DNA of 64,000 bases, taken from contig NZ_VTOW01000002.1 in assembly GCF_012184425.1 (NCBI RefSeq), positions 496,001 through 560,000 on the forward strand, given 5' to 3'. The stretch comes from Candidatus Manganitrophus noduliformans (GTDB lineage: Bacteria; Nitrospirota; Nitrospiria; SBBL01; Manganitrophaceae). Both the position numbers and the translations under genes were made by a program. Under the pieces are notes generated by a model. That model ran no database searches. It was not told the DNA's origin and was given only the letters and a program-made list of their open reading frames with translations. How positions within the stretch are numbered: position 1 is the first letter of the stretch; each line of letters starts with the position of its first letter. Positions 9,246 through 17,025 of the stretch are shown here, one piece after another.

Positions 9246-9271
9246 GGGCGAAACACAAGATTCGCCCCTAC
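9246..9271. repeat. GGGCGA palindromic repeat in uvrA leader
   Basis: GGGCGAA, 8 bases, TTCGCCC followed by CTAC. It is related to the GTAGGGGCG..CGCCCCTAC palindromes at 15284 and 31600. Confidence 0.6.
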
Positions 9272-9292
9272 ATTGAATGATTCGAACCAGCG

Positions 9293-9321
9293 ATTTTATC
9301 ACGCAGTTCTGGTCAGGTCAA
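9293..9321 (-). promoter_or_regulatory. Sigma-70 promoter of uvrA
   Basis: On the minus strand TTGACC (9321-9316), 17 bases, TAAAAT (9298-9293). Confidence 0.75.
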
Positions 9322-9338
9322 CGAGGGTAGGGCCATTT

Positions 9339-9366
9339 GGAATGAGGAATCGGGGAAAGGAGATCA
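9339..9366. repeat. One-arm heptamer array
   Basis: Four contiguous 7-bp units start at 9339, 9346, 9353 and 9360. The first two are GGAATGA and GGAATCG; later ones drift. They share the GGAATNN unit with the array at the end of tlyA (58606-58654, opposite strand). No matching inverted arm follows; a hexamer microsatellite does instead. Confidence 0.5.
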
Positions 9367-9369
9367 CTT

Positions 9370-9411
9370 CATTATCTTTATCTTTATCTTTATCTCTATC
9401 TTTTTCTCTCC
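9370..9411. repeat. Hexamer microsatellite (TTTATC)n
   Basis: About seven 6-bp units of the form TTTATC, the last ones degenerate (TCTATC, TTTTTC). It is intergenic, between uvrA and the peptidase gene end, and likely slippage-prone. Confidence 0.8.
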
Positions 9412-9586
9412 CTCCCAGCGGAGCCGATCGATGGAGGCGCCGGCACAGCGTTGTAAGAGTTGCGAGACAGGGTGCCTGAAATGCGCGTCCTCACACGCGC
9501 ATTCCAGGCCAATCTGCAGGGAGTCCGATCCCAAACGGACCGATCGCATTGGGCCAGCGCCGGAATCGACCGGCTCCGCGCCCCCC
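9412..9586. other. Intergenic stretch with imperfect hairpin
   Basis: This completes the roughly 350-base gap 9230-9586. The only structure seen is an inverted repeat CCTGAAATGCGCGT / ACGCGCATTCCAGG (9475-9508, one 2-base mismatch). It lacks a T-tract, so it is not a clear terminator for the gene ending at 9587. Confidence 0.5.
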
Positions 9587-12500
9587 CTATCTTTCTTTCA
9601 CGGTTGCTTCGGCGATCTCCTCTTTTCCGTCGCGAAGGAAGAAAATGGAGATCCGATCTCCCGGATGGAGCGTCTTGAGGAATTCGGAAAAATCGCGGAG
9701 GTTCGTCACCGGGACGGCGCCGATCCGGACGATCCGGTCCCCCTTTTGAAGCCCCGCTTGGTCGGCGGGGGAGCCGGGGACGATCCCTTCCAGCAAGATC
9801 CCTTTTCCCTGATCACCGAAGTCGGGGATCGTCCCGAGGCTGACCCTTCTTCCGGGAGCGGGGGCTGGCGCCTCCCCGGCGCGCCGCTGCGGGAGGAGAG
9901 AGGTGAGCGGCTCCGGCCGGGCGGCGAGATAGGCGACTGCCTCCTTGAGAACGGAGGCGATCTTGATCAAGCCCGCCTGATCGATCTTGTCGGCGGTGTC
10001 GGAGGGACGATGGTAATCGAGATTCGGACCGCTGTTGAGCTGGACCGCCGGGACGCCGGCATCGGCGAAGCTGACCTGGTCGCTCGTCCCGAGATCTTTC
10101 TGAGCCGACTGAATCGGCACCCCGGTGACAAAACCGACCCCGTTGAAGAGATGAATCCACTCTTCGGCCGAACCGGTCCCGAAGACAAGGAGCTTATTTT
10201 GTCCGAGCCGGCCGACCGTATCGAGATTCACCATCCCCATCATCTTCTCTGGCGGGAAGTTTTTGGAATGGGCGACGAAGCGCTTCGACCCCCGGCGTCC
10301 CGCTTCCTCGCCGGAGAAGGCGACGAAGATCACCGTCCGCTCGGGCGGTTTCTCCTTTGCCAAGACCCGCGCCAGTTCCAGCAGAATCGCCACGCCGCTC
10401 GCGTTGTCGTCGGCGCCGGGGTGGACCTTTCCTTTATCCCCTTGGTGGACGTCGGGCCACCCCTCTCCGAGGTGGTCGTAATGCGCTCCGACCACAACAC
10501 TCTGACCGGCCCACTCCGGCCTGCTCCCGGGAAGGATGCCGATGACATTCTTCAACGTGGTCTCTTGCTCCGGATCCCCCCCTCGCTCTTTCCAGCTCTG
10601 GAAATAGTTTCCCTCCGAATCGCCCCCCGGCGAAAGAGCTGCTTTACGGAATTGGCCGGCGATGTACTCCGCCGCCTGATCGAGCTCCGGGCTCCCAAAC
10701 CCGCGGCCCCGCAACGTCTCCGCGGAAAGGAACCGGATATCCTCCATCATCCTCGCATCGGAGAAAACGGCGGGAAGGGTCGCCAGCGCCTGCCGGGGGG
10801 GGAGAGTCGCGCGGTCGATTTCAACCCGCTCTCCCCGGTTGTTCAGGGGATAGAGGGTCATCGGGGAGTGGATCACCGGCCACTGCCCCTTGACCACGTT
10901 GGTCGGCTCCTCCCCCTCGAAGGCGAGATAACTGTAAGGGCCGTAGTGGGGAAGCTTTCGCGCCAGGCCCGGAAGGGCGTCGGGCCGGTCGGTCGCGATC
11001 CAGGAGAGCGATCTCGCCGGATTGGCCGGATGCCGCGTGGTGAAGACGAGGCTATGATTTCGGATGGGGATGGTGACGTTGTTGACCTTCAAGCTGGAGC
11101 GCTCGACGTCGGCCCCTCCTTTCGGTAGGACGCCGCTGAACTCCAGATGGTAATCGGCGAGGGCGCCGATCATCGTCATTTTAAATCGGTTGTTCCAGCC
11201 GAGGATCCAGACCGCCCGGTCGGCGGGAAGGGTCTCCACCTCGCTGTCGAGCTTGATTTCGATCTCCGTCGACTGTGTCTTACTCCAGGCCTCGGCCAAT
11301 CGGCGATACTCTTCAAGCAGCGCTTTCGACTCCGACGACGGGAGGATCATCAATCCCTTCTCCGCGCCGAAGGCAAATGAGAGAGCGGGGGGAATTTCGT
11401 TCCGATCGAGCCGCCGGAAGAGGTCGAACTCCGGATCGATGTCGAATCGAAGCGGCCGGGCCGGCAGTGAGAGCGAGAAGGTCTGCCGCTTCGCGTCCAT
11501 GTCGACAGTGATCGAATGGACCCTCTCTTGCCCCTCCAGGGTGACGGCGATCGGAACGCGCAGTCGATAAGCCGGACCGGTCTGGATCTGCTCCAACGCG
11601 ACGGTCAGGAGAAAACCGTTCTCCTCCTCCGTTGCCGTCGTCTCGCCGACACGGAGGGCCGGCGCGCCGCTCCGGGTCACCCACTGGTCGAACTTGGCCT
11701 GAAGATCTTTGCCGGAGACGGCGGAGAAGGCCCGCTGCAGGTCGGCGAACCCGGCCCGCTTGAACCGGTGGTCGCGATAAAACTGTTGAAGCGACCGGAC
11801 GAAGAGGTCGTCACCGAGTTGCCGGCGGAGCATGTGGAAGAACATCAGCGTCTTGCCGTAGCCGACCGCTTCGCTCGCCGGGCTGTGACGCCCGCGGAAG
11901 GCGGTGAGCGGAAAATCTTTTCCCTCCGCGACATAATCGGCATACTTTTGAAGCGACGCCCGACGCGCCTCCGCCCCCTTCCCCCGCTGCTCCGAGATCA
12001 GATGATCGGCCAGGTAAGCGGTCAACCCCTCGCTCCAGTTGCCGCCAGTGAATTCAACGTAGACGCCGTTCCCCCACCAGTTGTGGAGGACTTCGTGCGG
12101 ATAAGAAGAGTGGAGAATGAACGGCAGGCGGATCACCTGCGAGCCGAGCAGCGTGAACGACGGCATTCCGTAGCCGGTCTCCCAGTAGTTCTCGACCAGC
12201 GCGAACTTCTTGTAGGGGTAGGGGCCGATCAGCTTTTGGTACATCTCGATATACTGCCCCGTGACGCCGAGATATTTCTCGGCCAACTCCGGATCGGGCT
12301 TTCTCAGAAACGCCATCGCTTCGACCGGACCGGCTTTGCGGTACTCGGTCAGCGGCCCGCCGACGAGAAAAATCTCCTCCTGCGGCTCGGGGGACTCCCA
12401 GCGGACCGTGGTCCCGCTTTCGCTCCGTTCATGTTCGGTCCGCTCCCCCTGGCTGATCGCCTCCCACCCTTGAGGCGACTGCGCCTCGACCGCGAAGGTC

Positions 12501-13000
12501 ACCCGGCCGCCGTCGAACCAGGGATACCAAAAGGTCGATGCGGCCAGATAAACCCCCTCGGGGGAAAGGGCCCCCGGTGTCTCGCCGAAGCTTCGGGCGT
12601 ATTCCTCTCCTTCTTCTTCGGGATGGTCGATGGCCCCCTGATATTTCAGGACGAACTCCCGCTTCCCGGCGGGGAGGGTGACGCGGTACTCATCCAGCGG
12701 CAGCTTCATGCCGAGCGCCTCCAAGTCGACGCCGAGCATCTCTTCGGACGGTTTCTCGGCCCGGACGATTTCGACCCCCGGCGTGGGGGAGCCGGGGGCG
12801 AGGCCTTCGTGAAGGAGAAAGGGAATTTCAGCGCCGGAAGGGGTCCGCGCCTCCGGCAGAGTGATCCGATCCTCGACCTCGATCCTGTGCGCTTCGGGAT
12901 GGAGGGTGATTTTGATTTCGTGGTGGACCTGGGCGTGGAGGGAGGCAGGGAATAGGATCAGGACAAGTAAAGCAAAGATGCGGTATCCACGGTGTTTCAT
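9587..13000 (-). CDS. Secreted M1-M28-PDZ double metallopeptidase
   Basis: 1137 residues from the ATG at 13000; an in-frame ATG at 13030 has no ribosome site. A signal peptide ends near AQA/HA (about residue 24). Residues 25-540 are an M1-family peptidase with zinc site HEVLHNWWG followed 18 residues on by E in WSEGLTAY. About 545-715 is a linker beta-domain. About 740-1000 is an M28 aminopeptidase with all zinc ligands: GAHYDHLG, HPGADDNASG, the catalytic SGEEAG, NLDTVG and the late YHRPSD. A PDZ domain (about 1030-1130) closes the protein. Two aminopeptidase engines and a peptide-binding domain in one exported chain suggest periplasmic or extracellular peptide degradation; the T2SS in this window is a possible exporter. 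It is expressed from its own promoter. Confidence 0.9.
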   Translation of the reverse strand: MKHRGYRIFALLVLILFPASLHAQVHHEIKITLHPEAHRIEVEDRITLPEARTPSGAEIPFLLHEGLAPGSPTPGVEIVRAEKPSEEMLGVDLEALGMKLPLDEYRVTLPAGKREFVLKYQGAIDHPEEEGEEYARSFGETPGALSPEGVYLAASTFWYPWFDGGRVTFAVEAQSPQGWEAISQGERTEHERSESGTTVRWESPEPQEEIFLVGGPLTEYRKAGPVEAMAFLRKPDPELAEKYLGVTGQYIEMYQKLIGPYPYKKFALVENYWETGYGMPSFTLLGSQVIRLPFILHSSYPHEVLHNWWGNGVYVEFTGGNWSEGLTAYLADHLISEQRGKGAEARRASLQKYADYVAEGKDFPLTAFRGRHSPASEAVGYGKTLMFFHMLRRQLGDDLFVRSLQQFYRDHRFKRAGFADLQRAFSAVSGKDLQAKFDQWVTRSGAPALRVGETTATEEENGFLLTVALEQIQTGPAYRLRVPIAVTLEGQERVHSITVDMDAKRQTFSLSLPARPLRFDIDPEFDLFRRLDRNEIPPALSFAFGAEKGLMILPSSESKALLEEYRRLAEAWSKTQSTEIEIKLDSEVETLPADRAVWILGWNNRFKMTMIGALADYHLEFSGVLPKGGADVERSSLKVNNVTIPIRNHSLVFTTRHPANPARSLSWIATDRPDALPGLARKLPHYGPYSYLAFEGEEPTNVVKGQWPVIHSPMTLYPLNNRGERVEIDRATLPPRQALATLPAVFSDARMMEDIRFLSAETLRGRGFGSPELDQAAEYIAGQFRKAALSPGGDSEGNYFQSWKERGGDPEQETTLKNVIGILPGSRPEWAGQSVVVGAHYDHLGEGWPDVHQGDKGKVHPGADDNASGVAILLELARVLAKEKPPERTVIFVAFSGEEAGRRGSKRFVAHSKNFPPEKMMGMVNLDTVGRLGQNKLLVFGTGSAEEWIHLFNGVGFVTGVPIQSAQKDLGTSDQVSFADAGVPAVQLNSGPNLDYHRPSDTADKIDQAGLIKIASVLKEAVAYLAARPEPLTSLLPQRRAGEAPAPAPGRRVSLGTIPDFGDQGKGILLEGIVPGSPADQAGLQKGDRIVRIGAVPVTNLRDFSEFLKTLHPGDRISIFFLRDGKEEIAEATVKER

Positions 13001-13028
13001 TGAATGTCTCCAAGGGAGTCCTTCCAAC

Positions 13029-13057
13029 ATTAAAGGATTTCATTTGATTTATGTCAA
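13029..13057 (-). promoter_or_regulatory. Sigma-70 promoter of M1-M28 peptidase
   Basis: On the minus strand TTGACA (13057-13052), 17 bases, TTTAAT (13034-13029). It is divergent from the dsrE-type promoter 24 bases away. Confidence 0.75.
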
Positions 13058-13080
13058 GATGTTTAAAGGGGGGCGCTGCG

Positions 13081-13109
13081 TTGACTTCCCCCCCTCTCCG
13101 TGATAGAAC
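13081..13109 (+). promoter_or_regulatory. Sigma-70 promoter of dsrEFH-like operon
   Basis: TTGACT, 17 bases, TAGAAC. The predicted start near 13116 leaves a leader of about 10 bases. Confidence 0.55.
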
Positions 13110-13125
13110 TTTTTCTACATCGCCT

Positions 13126-13494
13126 ATGGAAAACCAATCCACCGAAAAACGTCCGCTGGCAATCGGGTTCTTGTTGACGACCAGCCCGGAGCATCAGAAC
13201 AGCCACACCGTTTTTCGGTTGATCGAGGCGCTGCTCGCCGCGGGACACCGGGTTTCTCTCTTTTTGATGGACGATGGGATCTACAATATCGTCCGGATCG
13301 ATTCGCCGAACAGCCCCTCCGCGCATCTTGAAAAGCTGATAAAGGCGGGATTGGCCGTCTCCCTTTGCACGCAGTCGGCGGAGGGGCGGGGGATCTTCGA
13401 GGCCGATGCGGTTTCCGGGATCGGCTGGCTCTCGCAGCATGCGCTCTCCCGGATCGTCGCAGGATCGGATCGTTTTATGTCCTTTGGAGCCTGA
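13126..13494 (+). CDS. DsrE-family sulfur-relay protein
   Basis: 122 residues from the ATG at 13126. The fold starts with a DsrE-type strand (LAIGFLLTTSPEHQNSH), then VSLFLMDDGIYN, then the cysteine segment LCTQSAEGRGI with C81 at the place of the sulfur-carrying cysteine of TusD/DsrE. In TusBCD and DsrEFH complexes the E/D subunit accepts persulfide and passes it to TusE/DsrC. It is the first gene of a tight three-gene operon (gaps of 3 and -4 bases) with DsrF- and DsrH-like genes. No dsrAB or dsrC is in the window, so either tRNA thiolation or oxidative sulfur metabolism is possible. Confidence 0.8.
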   Translation: MENQSTEKRPLAIGFLLTTSPEHQNSHTVFRLIEALLAAGHRVSLFLMDDGIYNIVRIDSPNSPSAHLEKLIKAGLAVSLCTQSAEGRGIFEADAVSGIGWLSQHALSRIVAGSDRFMSFGA

Positions 13495-13497
13495 GCA

Positions 13498-13845
13498 ATG
13501 AAGAAAGTCCTCGTCCTCATTCAAGACGGCCCATTCAATACGATTCGGAGCAGCGAGGGGTTTCGGATGACGATGGGGCTTTCCCTCGCCGACAATGAGG
13601 TGTCGCTCCTGTTGATGGGAGATGGGGTCTTCAACCTCCTCCCGCTCCGGGCGGAAACGATCGGACAGCCGTCGATCCAGACCTATCTTGAATACTTCCC
13701 GAAGGTCCGCGTTCAACTCTATGCCGAAGCGGGGGCGCTGGCGGACCGCGGGGTGCAATCACTTTCGGAAGGGGTCAAACGGATCTCGCATCAAGAGGCA
13801 TTTCAACTCGTCTCAGCCGCGGAGGTGGTGATTCCGTTTCGATGA
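13498..13845 (+). CDS. DsrF/TusC-like protein
   Basis: 115 residues with the typical opening KKVLVLIQDGPFNT and GLSLA..VSLLLMGDGVF segment of the DsrE/DsrF fold. No cysteine is present, as is usual for the non-catalytic F/C subunit that holds the hexamer together. It starts 3 bases after the DsrE-like stop and overlaps the next gene by 4 bases. Confidence 0.8.
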   Translation: MKKVLVLIQDGPFNTIRSSEGFRMTMGLSLADNEVSLLLMGDGVFNLLPLRAETIGQPSIQTYLEYFPKVRVQLYAEAGALADRGVQSLSEGVKRISHQEAFQLVSAAEVVIPFR

Positions 13846-14087
13846 AGACACTCCACATTCTCAGAAAGACGAGCGAACCGATCGCGCTCGAAGCGATCCA
13901 AAGCGACCCGCGGGCGGCGGTCCTCCTGATTCAGGACGCGGTCCTGACAAAGGGGGTCTTTCCAGTGGAAACGTATGCTTGCCGCGAGGACCTGGACGCC
14001 CGGGGGATTGACCGCTCTTTCCGTCCGGTCGACTACAACGATATCGCCCGGCTCATCGTCGAATACGACCGGGTCATCACCTGGTAG
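13842..14087 (+). CDS. DsrH/TusB-like protein
   Basis: 81 residues, the length of DsrH/TusB, beginning MKTLHIL and ending in the family's typical VITW. One cysteine (in ETYACREDL) sits where DsrH proteins often have one. The start overlaps the previous stop (ATGA), so translation is probably coupled. It completes an E-F-H set. Confidence 0.8.
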   Translation: MKTLHILRKTSEPIALEAIQSDPRAAVLLIQDAVLTKGVFPVETYACREDLDARGIDRSFRPVDYNDIARLIVEYDRVITW

Positions 14088-14234
14088 CCTTCCGCATCCG
14101 CCGAATGTCCGAGCCTTTCCGAATGTAATTTTAAGAAAAATCGTTTTTTCCCGGAATAAAAATCGGCGCCCGACTGTTTTAATCGGTAGAAACCGGAAAA
14201 ATTCCCAAAACCGATCAACCAGGAGAGGAGAAAT

Positions 14235-15287
14235 ATGAATCATCAAAAAAGGTCGTTAGGGATCTGGGCGGTGGTGGCCTTCGCCGCTTTTTTCCTCATT
14301 CAAATCACCGCGGCCGCCGAACCTTCCAAAAAAGAGGCCCGCCCCGCCATCCTGTTGGGACTCGATGAGGCGTCTTTCCAGGTCCCCGCCGATAATCCGA
14401 TGACGCCGGAGAAGATCGAGCTGGGACGGCTTCTCTTCTTCGACAAACGCCTCTCGGGGGACAACAGCATCGCCTGCGCCACCTGCCACATGCCGGCGCT
14501 CGCCTTCACCGACGGGCAGCCGGTCTCCGCCGGCATCCGCCGCCAACTGGGGGGACGGAGCGCCCCGACCGCGATCAACCGCGCCTTCAGCCAGATCCAG
14601 TTCTGGGACGGACGGGCGGCGACGCTCGAAGCGCAGTCGATCGGCCCCTTCACCAACCCGATCGAGCACGGTTTCGCCGACTATGACCAGATGCTCGCCA
14701 AGATGAAAAAGATCGAAGGCTACCGGACGCTTTTCAAAAAAGTTTTCGGAACCGATATCACGATGGACGGGGTCGGGAAGGCGATCGCGAGCTTCCAGCG
14801 GACGCTGATCTCCGGAAACAGCCCGGCCGACCGGTACGACTACGGCGAAGACGAAAACGCCATCTCCGATTCAGCCAAGCGGGGGCTGGTCCTCTTTCGC
14901 AACAAAGCCCGCTGCACCAAATGCCACTCCGGTTTCAACTTCACCGACGAGAAATTCCACAACCTCGGCCTCGGCTGGGACACCGGGAACGTCGACCTCG
15001 GCCGGTATATGGTGACGAAGAACACGAGCGAGATCGGGGCGTTCAAGACACCGACCCTCCGGGAGATCGCGAACACCGCCCCCTATATGCACGACGGCCG
15101 GTTCGGCACCCTGGAGGAGGTGGTTGACTTCTATAATCAGGGAGGAATCAAAAATCCGTTCCTGAGCGAGCTGATCCTTCCGCTCGAATTGACCGCGCAG
15201 GAGCGGAAGGACCTGGTCGCCTTCTTGAGAGCGCTCAACGGCGAAGGATGGCAGCATGTAAAAGCGCCGGAGGAGTTTCCACAGTAG
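14235..15287 (+). CDS. Diheme cytochrome c peroxidase (MauG/CcpA family)
   Basis: 350 residues, normal for the family; ATG after AGGAGAGGAG. A signal peptide covers residues 1-28. Two c-type heme sites are CATCH (81-85) and CTKCH (227-231). The loop around QPVSAGIRRQLGGRSAPTAINRAF and the late PYMHDGRF segment fit bacterial diheme peroxidases that reduce H2O2 in the periplasm with electrons from a small cytochrome c or azurin. The TAG stop lies inside a GTAGGGGCGA repeat arm. Downstream is a bidirectional terminator, then the convergent anti-sigma gene, which itself ends in a CxxCH motif. Confidence 0.95.
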   Translation: MNHQKRSLGIWAVVAFAAFFLIQITAAAEPSKKEARPAILLGLDEASFQVPADNPMTPEKIELGRLLFFDKRLSGDNSIACATCHMPALAFTDGQPVSAGIRRQLGGRSAPTAINRAFSQIQFWDGRAATLEAQSIGPFTNPIEHGFADYDQMLAKMKKIEGYRTLFKKVFGTDITMDGVGKAIASFQRTLISGNSPADRYDYGEDENAISDSAKRGLVLFRNKARCTKCHSGFNFTDEKFHNLGLGWDTGNVDLGRYMVTKNTSEIGAFKTPTLREIANTAPYMHDGRFGTLEEVVDFYNQGGIKNPFLSELILPLELTAQERKDLVAFLRALNGEGWQHVKAPEEFPQ

Positions 15288-15338
15288 GGGCGAATCTAAG
15301 ATAAGGGAAAAGGGGGCGATCACAAGGATCGCCCCTAC
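15284..15338. repeat. GTAGGGGCGA...TCGCCCCTAC palindromic repeat
   Basis: The outer arms GTAGGGGCGA (15284-15293) and TCGCCCCTAC (15329-15338) flank a 35-base centre holding another hairpin (GGGCGATC..GATCGCCC). The left arm supplies the peroxidase stop codon. Related palindromes occur at 9246, 31600 and 62742. Confidence 0.8.
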
Positions 15339-15353
15339 ATCAGATCTGAAAAT

Positions 15354-15388
15354 AGAAAGGGGGCCGAAAGGCCCCCTTTCTATTTATC
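15354..15388. terminator. Bidirectional terminator, peroxidase / anti-sigma
   Basis: A 12-bp perfect stem AGAAAGGGGGCC/GGCCCCCTTTCT has a GAAA loop and T/A-rich flanks on both sides, between two convergent genes. Confidence 0.8.
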
Positions 15389-15406
15389 GGTTAACTCGGG
15401 CGTCTT

Positions 15407-16237
15407 TTACATCAAGTTTCGGTCCGGTTCATCGGCATGGCAGAGGAGGCATCCCTCCTTCGCCGCGCGAAGCTGGTCCGCCACCAGAAGATAGCTGACG
15501 TTGGCGTCGCTCCAGGCGATCACGTCGTAGCCGTGATGGCGAAGGGTGTAGAAGGAAAGCGTTCCCCGCTCGGCCGCCTTGTCGCCGACCGCCATCGGCT
15601 GAGCCGGCCCCAGAAGCAAGGAGGAGAGCCCCCCTTCCGTTCGGAAAACGATCAGCGGCACCCGAAGGGCGCCGACCTGCTCAATCCTCCCCCCGATCAT
15701 TTCGATCGAACCGCTCCCTGCCGGCAAGGTAAAGGGGACATCGACCTTTCCCTCAAACCAGGCCGAGAGGGCGGCCGGATCGCTCTCCCGCACGTCCAAT
15801 CCCTTCTGATCCGCAACCACCGCCGCATGGGCCTCGACCGCCAGATCGACCCAAGTCAACGCCTCGGGATGCTCCGCCGGTTTTGAAAACAAGAAGAATC
15901 CCCCCGCGCCGAAGAGGAAGAAAACCGCCAGGAGAGAGGCGACCCGCACGGCGGAGCCCCAGCCGGCGCCGAAGCGCGATCCCCATCGGAAACGGGCCTC
16001 CCCCGCGGGAACCTCATCGGCGATCTCCTCCCGAATCCGCCCGCGGAGCGACGCCGGAGCGGGCTCGGCCGGGATTCCCCCCCGCAGTTCTTCCAGAAAG
16101 GAGCGCTCTTTTTCGAAGCGGCCGCGGCAAGGGGCGCACTCGTCGAGATGGATCTGCACCCGAAGCGCCTCTTTCACATCGAGCTCGTTATCCAGGTAGG
16201 GATAGAGGAGCTTCGTCATGGTTTGGCAATCATACAT
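15407..16237 (-). CDS. Transmembrane anti-sigma factor with C-terminal CxxCH motif
   Basis: 276 residues. Residues 25-40 hold a zinc anti-sigma motif (HLDECAPC, HxxxCxxC). One membrane segment lies near residues 92-112 (VASLLAVFFLFGAGGFFLF), followed by a periplasmic domain of about 160 residues with the YTLRHHGYDVIAWSD..YLLVADQL segment common to membrane anti-sigma factors. Unusually, the C-terminus reads EGCLLCHADEPDR: CLLCH is a consensus heme c attachment site in the periplasm. A redox- or heme-linked signal could therefore control sigma release (inference). The gene overlaps the ECF sigma gene by 8 bases and converges on the diheme peroxidase gene. Confidence 0.85.
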   Translation of the reverse strand: MYDCQTMTKLLYPYLDNELDVKEALRVQIHLDECAPCRGRFEKERSFLEELRGGIPAEPAPASLRGRIREEIADEVPAGEARFRWGSRFGAGWGSAVRVASLLAVFFLFGAGGFFLFSKPAEHPEALTWVDLAVEAHAAVVADQKGLDVRESDPAALSAWFEGKVDVPFTLPAGSGSIEMIGGRIEQVGALRVPLIVFRTEGGLSSLLLGPAQPMAVGDKAAERGTLSFYTLRHHGYDVIAWSDANVSYLLVADQLRAAKEGCLLCHADEPDRNLM

Positions 16238-16811
16238 CGCGCTCTCCTCCCGAGACGCCGGGCCGGTCGGTCACCGAAAAAGGCCCGCTCTCATAATCCT
16301 TCAAATGTCGCTTCAGCTGATTTCTCGCCCGAAAGAGACGGGACATCACCGTCCCCAGCGGGACGCCGATCAGGCGGCCGATCTCTTTGTAGTCAAACCC
16401 CTCCGCGTCTTTCAAAAGAACCACCTCCCGAAGGTGGGCCGGAAGGGCCTCCAGCGCCTTCTTGAGGTCATGCCTCGCGATCCGGCTTTTGAGGGAGCCG
16501 TCTTCCCGCGATACCCCCGGCGGAGAGAGCGGCTCAAAGTCGCCCGGCTCATCGAACTCCGAGACCAATACCTCCCGCGACCGTTGATGATACTGATTGA
16601 TGAAAATGTTCCGCAGGATCGTCATCAGCCACGCCTTGCAGTGGGTCCCCCTTTCATACCGGTCGAAGAAGCGGCAGGCGCGCAGATAGGTCTCCTGCAC
16701 CAGATCCTCCGCCTGGTCCCGATCGCCGGTCAAAAGAGCGGCGTAGCGATAGAGCGAATCGAGAAAGGGTAAAGTGGTCTCTTCGAATTCCCGCGGATCT
16801 TTGTTCTTCAT
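16230..16811 (-). CDS. ECF-type RNA polymerase sigma factor
   Basis: 193 residues. Region 2 (about 15-85) contains the DLVQETYLRACRFFDRYERG core-binding helix. Region 4 (about 125-180) has LPAHLREVVLLKDAEGFDYKEIG and the recognition helix around GVPLGTVMSRLFRARNQLKRHL. No region 1.1 or 3 is present, as in ECF factors. Its partner is the overlapping anti-sigma gene, so free sigma would appear only when the periplasmic sensor is triggered. Likely targets include its own operon, since an ECF-like promoter lies just upstream, and perhaps the facing peroxidase gene. Confidence 0.93.
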   Translation of the reverse strand: MKNKDPREFEETTLPFLDSLYRYAALLTGDRDQAEDLVQETYLRACRFFDRYERGTHCKAWLMTILRNIFINQYHQRSREVLVSEFDEPGDFEPLSPPGVSREDGSLKSRIARHDLKKALEALPAHLREVVLLKDAEGFDYKEIGRLIGVPLGTVMSRLFRARNQLKRHLKDYESGPFSVTDRPGVSGGERDV

Positions 16812-16840
16812 ATGATGCGGCGCCCTTCCTCCCTAAACCC

Positions 16841-16868
16841 TAAACCGCCGGGCGGGCTGTTTTATTCC
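16841..16868 (-). promoter_or_regulatory. Candidate ECF promoter (autoregulation)
   Basis: On the minus strand GGAATAA (16868-16862) and CGGTTTA (16847-16841) stand 14 bases apart, resembling GGAA-N16/17-CGTT ECF promoters. It sits 30-57 bases before the sigma gene. Function is inferred from layout only. Confidence 0.35.
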
Positions 16869-17025
16869 ATGTCATTTCGAATCCGGTCGGCGGAAACGCT
16901 TTATTTTAACCGAGACGCGGGGCGATGAACAGCCCGGAGGGAGGGAACCGCTGCGGTCGGGATATTTCCGGCTTGACAAGAGTGGGAACCGAATGTTACC
17001 CATTGGCAGACTTCAAGAGGGCGAT

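Noticed and set aside
9230-9330. LexA (SOS) box upstream of uvrA
   Set aside because: Only a half-site CGAAC was seen; no full CGAAC-N4-GTTCG or CTG-N10-CAG palindrome.
16831-16846. Two CCCTAAA units resembling plant telomere repeats
   Set aside because: Only two copies, next to a sigma-factor gene in an ordinary bacterial region; most likely coincidence, possibly a minimal heptamer array.
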